The position numbers and the translations under genes are program-made. The notes below the pieces were generated by a model. That model did not search any database and was not told the origin of the DNA. It was given only the letters and a program-made list of their open reading frames with translations. Of a stretch of 5,965 bases of DNA, positions 4,861 to 5,965 are shown in pieces; the stretch's first letter is position 1; each line of letters begins with the position of its first letter. Source of the DNA: Chitinophagaceae bacterium (GTDB lineage: Bacteria > Bacteroidota > Bacteroidia > Chitinophagales > Chitinophagaceae); contig JAGNOY010000142.1 in the NCBI GenBank assembly GCA_017989935.1, positions 1 to 5,965 on the forward strand, in the 5' to 3' direction.

Positions 4861-5965
4861 ATGGAACTTTCTAAAAATTATATCCCATCTACGGCAGAAA
4901 ATAAATGGTACGAACATTGGGTAAACAAAGGCTATTTTAGCTCAACACCTAACGAAAAACCAGCTTATACAATAGTGATACCTCCGCCAAACGTCACAGG
5001 GGTATTGCATATGGGACATTGTTTGAATAACACCATACAGGATATTTTAATTCGTCGTGCGCGCATGCAAGGCTACAATACTTGTTGGGTTCCAGGCACC
5101 GATCATGCATCTATTGCTACAGAAGCTAAAGTGGTACAAATGCTTAGAGAAAAAGGTATCACAAAATCTTCTTTAACTAGAGAAGAATTTTTGGCTTATG
5201 CCTGGGAGTGGAAAGAAAAATACGGAGGAATCATACTTCAACAATTACGCAAATTAGGTTGCTCCTTAGATTGGAATAGAACCTCGTTTACGATGGATGA
5301 TGATTACTATAAAGCAGTGATCAAAATATTTGTTCAATTATACAACGACGGCATTATTTACCGAGGCTTACGCATGGTCAATTGGGACCCTGCTAGCAAA
5401 ACAGCTTTGAGTGATGAAGAAGTTATTTTCAAAGAAATTGATTCAAAACTTTATTACGTAAAATATCCTTTGGTTGAAGATGGTTCTCAATATATGATGG
5501 TGGCTACCACCCGCCCCGAAACCATTTTAGGTGATGTGGCCATATGCGTAAATCCTGAAGATGAACGTTACAAAAATTGGATTGGAAAAGAAGTGATAGT
5601 TCCTCTCATCAATCGAAAAATTAAAATCATCGCCGACGAATATGTTGATGCAGCATTTGGAACAGGTGCCTTGAAAATTACACCTGCTCATGATAAAAAC
5701 GATAACGAAATTGGTCGTAAGCATCAACTTAAAACCATAGATACCTTAGATGCTGACGGTAAGTTCACCACAGCACAACTCCTCGATGAAAATCCTAGCG
5801 ATTTGATACTGAGTTATCATGGCATGGATCGATTTGATTTACGTAAAAAAATAGTAGAAGATATTGCAGCCCTAGGCTTGATAGAAAAAATAGAAGATTA
5901 TAAAGGACAAATTGGTACAAGCGAAAGAACAGGTGCCGTGATTGAATCTCGCTTAAGTATGCAAT
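4861..5965 (+). CDS. valS: valyl-tRNA synthetase, N-terminal part (runs off the window)
   Basis: Class I aminoacyl-tRNA synthetase that charges tRNA-Val with valine in the cytoplasm. The first 368 codons are present; the family is usually close to 900 residues, so well under half is seen. The N-terminus MELSKNYIPSTAENKWYEHW is typical of the bacterial enzyme. PPPNVTGVLHMGH (41-53) carries the HIGH-type signature as HMGH, followed by WVPGTDHASIATE (77-89), LGCSLDWNRTSFTMD (132-146) and VNWDPASKTALSDEEV (173-188). The CP1 editing domain, which removes mischarged threonine, shows TTRPETILGD (216-225) and GTGALKITPAHDKND (267-281). SERTGAVIESRLSMQ (354-368) marks the return toward the catalytic core. 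The KMSKS loop and anticodon-binding domain lie beyond the window. No frame break is visible. The ATG at 4861 matches the expected N-terminus and follows a -7 box by 5 nt. It appears independent of higBA. Confidence 0.95.
   Translation, partial: MELSKNYIPSTAENKWYEHWVNKGYFSSTPNEKPAYTIVIPPPNVTGVLHMGHCLNNTIQDILIRRARMQGYNTCWVPGTDHASIATEAKVVQMLREKGITKSSLTREEFLAYAWEWKEKYGGIILQQLRKLGCSLDWNRTSFTMDDDYYKAVIKIFVQLYNDGIIYRGLRMVNWDPASKTALSDEEVIFKEIDSKLYYVKYPLVEDGSQYMMVATTRPETILGDVAICVNPEDERYKNWIGKEVIVPLINRKIKIIADEYVDAAFGTGALKITPAHDKNDNEIGRKHQLKTIDTLDADGKFTTAQLLDENPSDLILSYHGMDRFDLRKKIVEDIAALGLIEKIEDYKGQIGTSERTGAVIESRLSMQ

Noticed and set aside
5527..5727. Minus-strand open frame inside valS
   Set aside because: It lies opposite the well-conserved editing domain of valS, so it is a shadow frame.

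Overview
The window looks like the chromosome of a member of the Bacteroidota, probably close to the Chitinophagales or Sphingobacteriales. The reasons are the AT-rich coding style, TAnnTTTG-type -7 boxes placed almost against start codons, general lack of Shine-Dalgarno sequences, an AQ-type signal peptide on an outer-membrane barrel, and the protein families present. The genus assignment is an inference.

Layout. Positions 1-3690 are read on the minus strand, and 3969-5965 on the plus strand. In minus-strand transcription order there is a membrane-anchored DUF4340-like protein (3690-2680), then after 13 nt a secreted outer-membrane beta-barrel protein (2666-1833). After a 160-nt gap comes a polysaccharide flippase of the MOP/Wzx type (1672-146) with a weak terminator-like hairpin behind it. 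Only a doubtful gene start reaches the left edge. On the plus strand there is a complete toxin-first type II toxin-antitoxin pair, higB (3969-4262, TTG start) and higA (4268-4624). A 236-nt spacer follows, then the first 368 codons of valyl-tRNA synthetase valS (4861 to the window end).

How the genes relate. The DUF4340-like gene and the barrel gene are probably one operon. The flippase may be its own unit. HigB and HigA form a self-contained module with its own -7 box and a 15-bp near-palindrome that could be the HigA operator. valS is an unrelated housekeeping gene with its own -7 box 5 nt before its ATG.

The most interesting content is non-coding. Two intergenic spacers (about 1743-1817 and 3735-3848) carry what appear to be two copies of one structured interspersed element, in opposite orientation. 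They share a 14-nt block (12 of 14 identical), a hairpin whose arm sequences differ but which keeps an AAT/ATT base with a bulged C, a GATTG block after the hairpin, and outer arms that pair in both copies with different bases. The second copy is a GC-rich island (about 61% G+C by hand count) in very AT-rich surroundings and is bracketed by a 9-bp direct repeat, as a mobile element might be.
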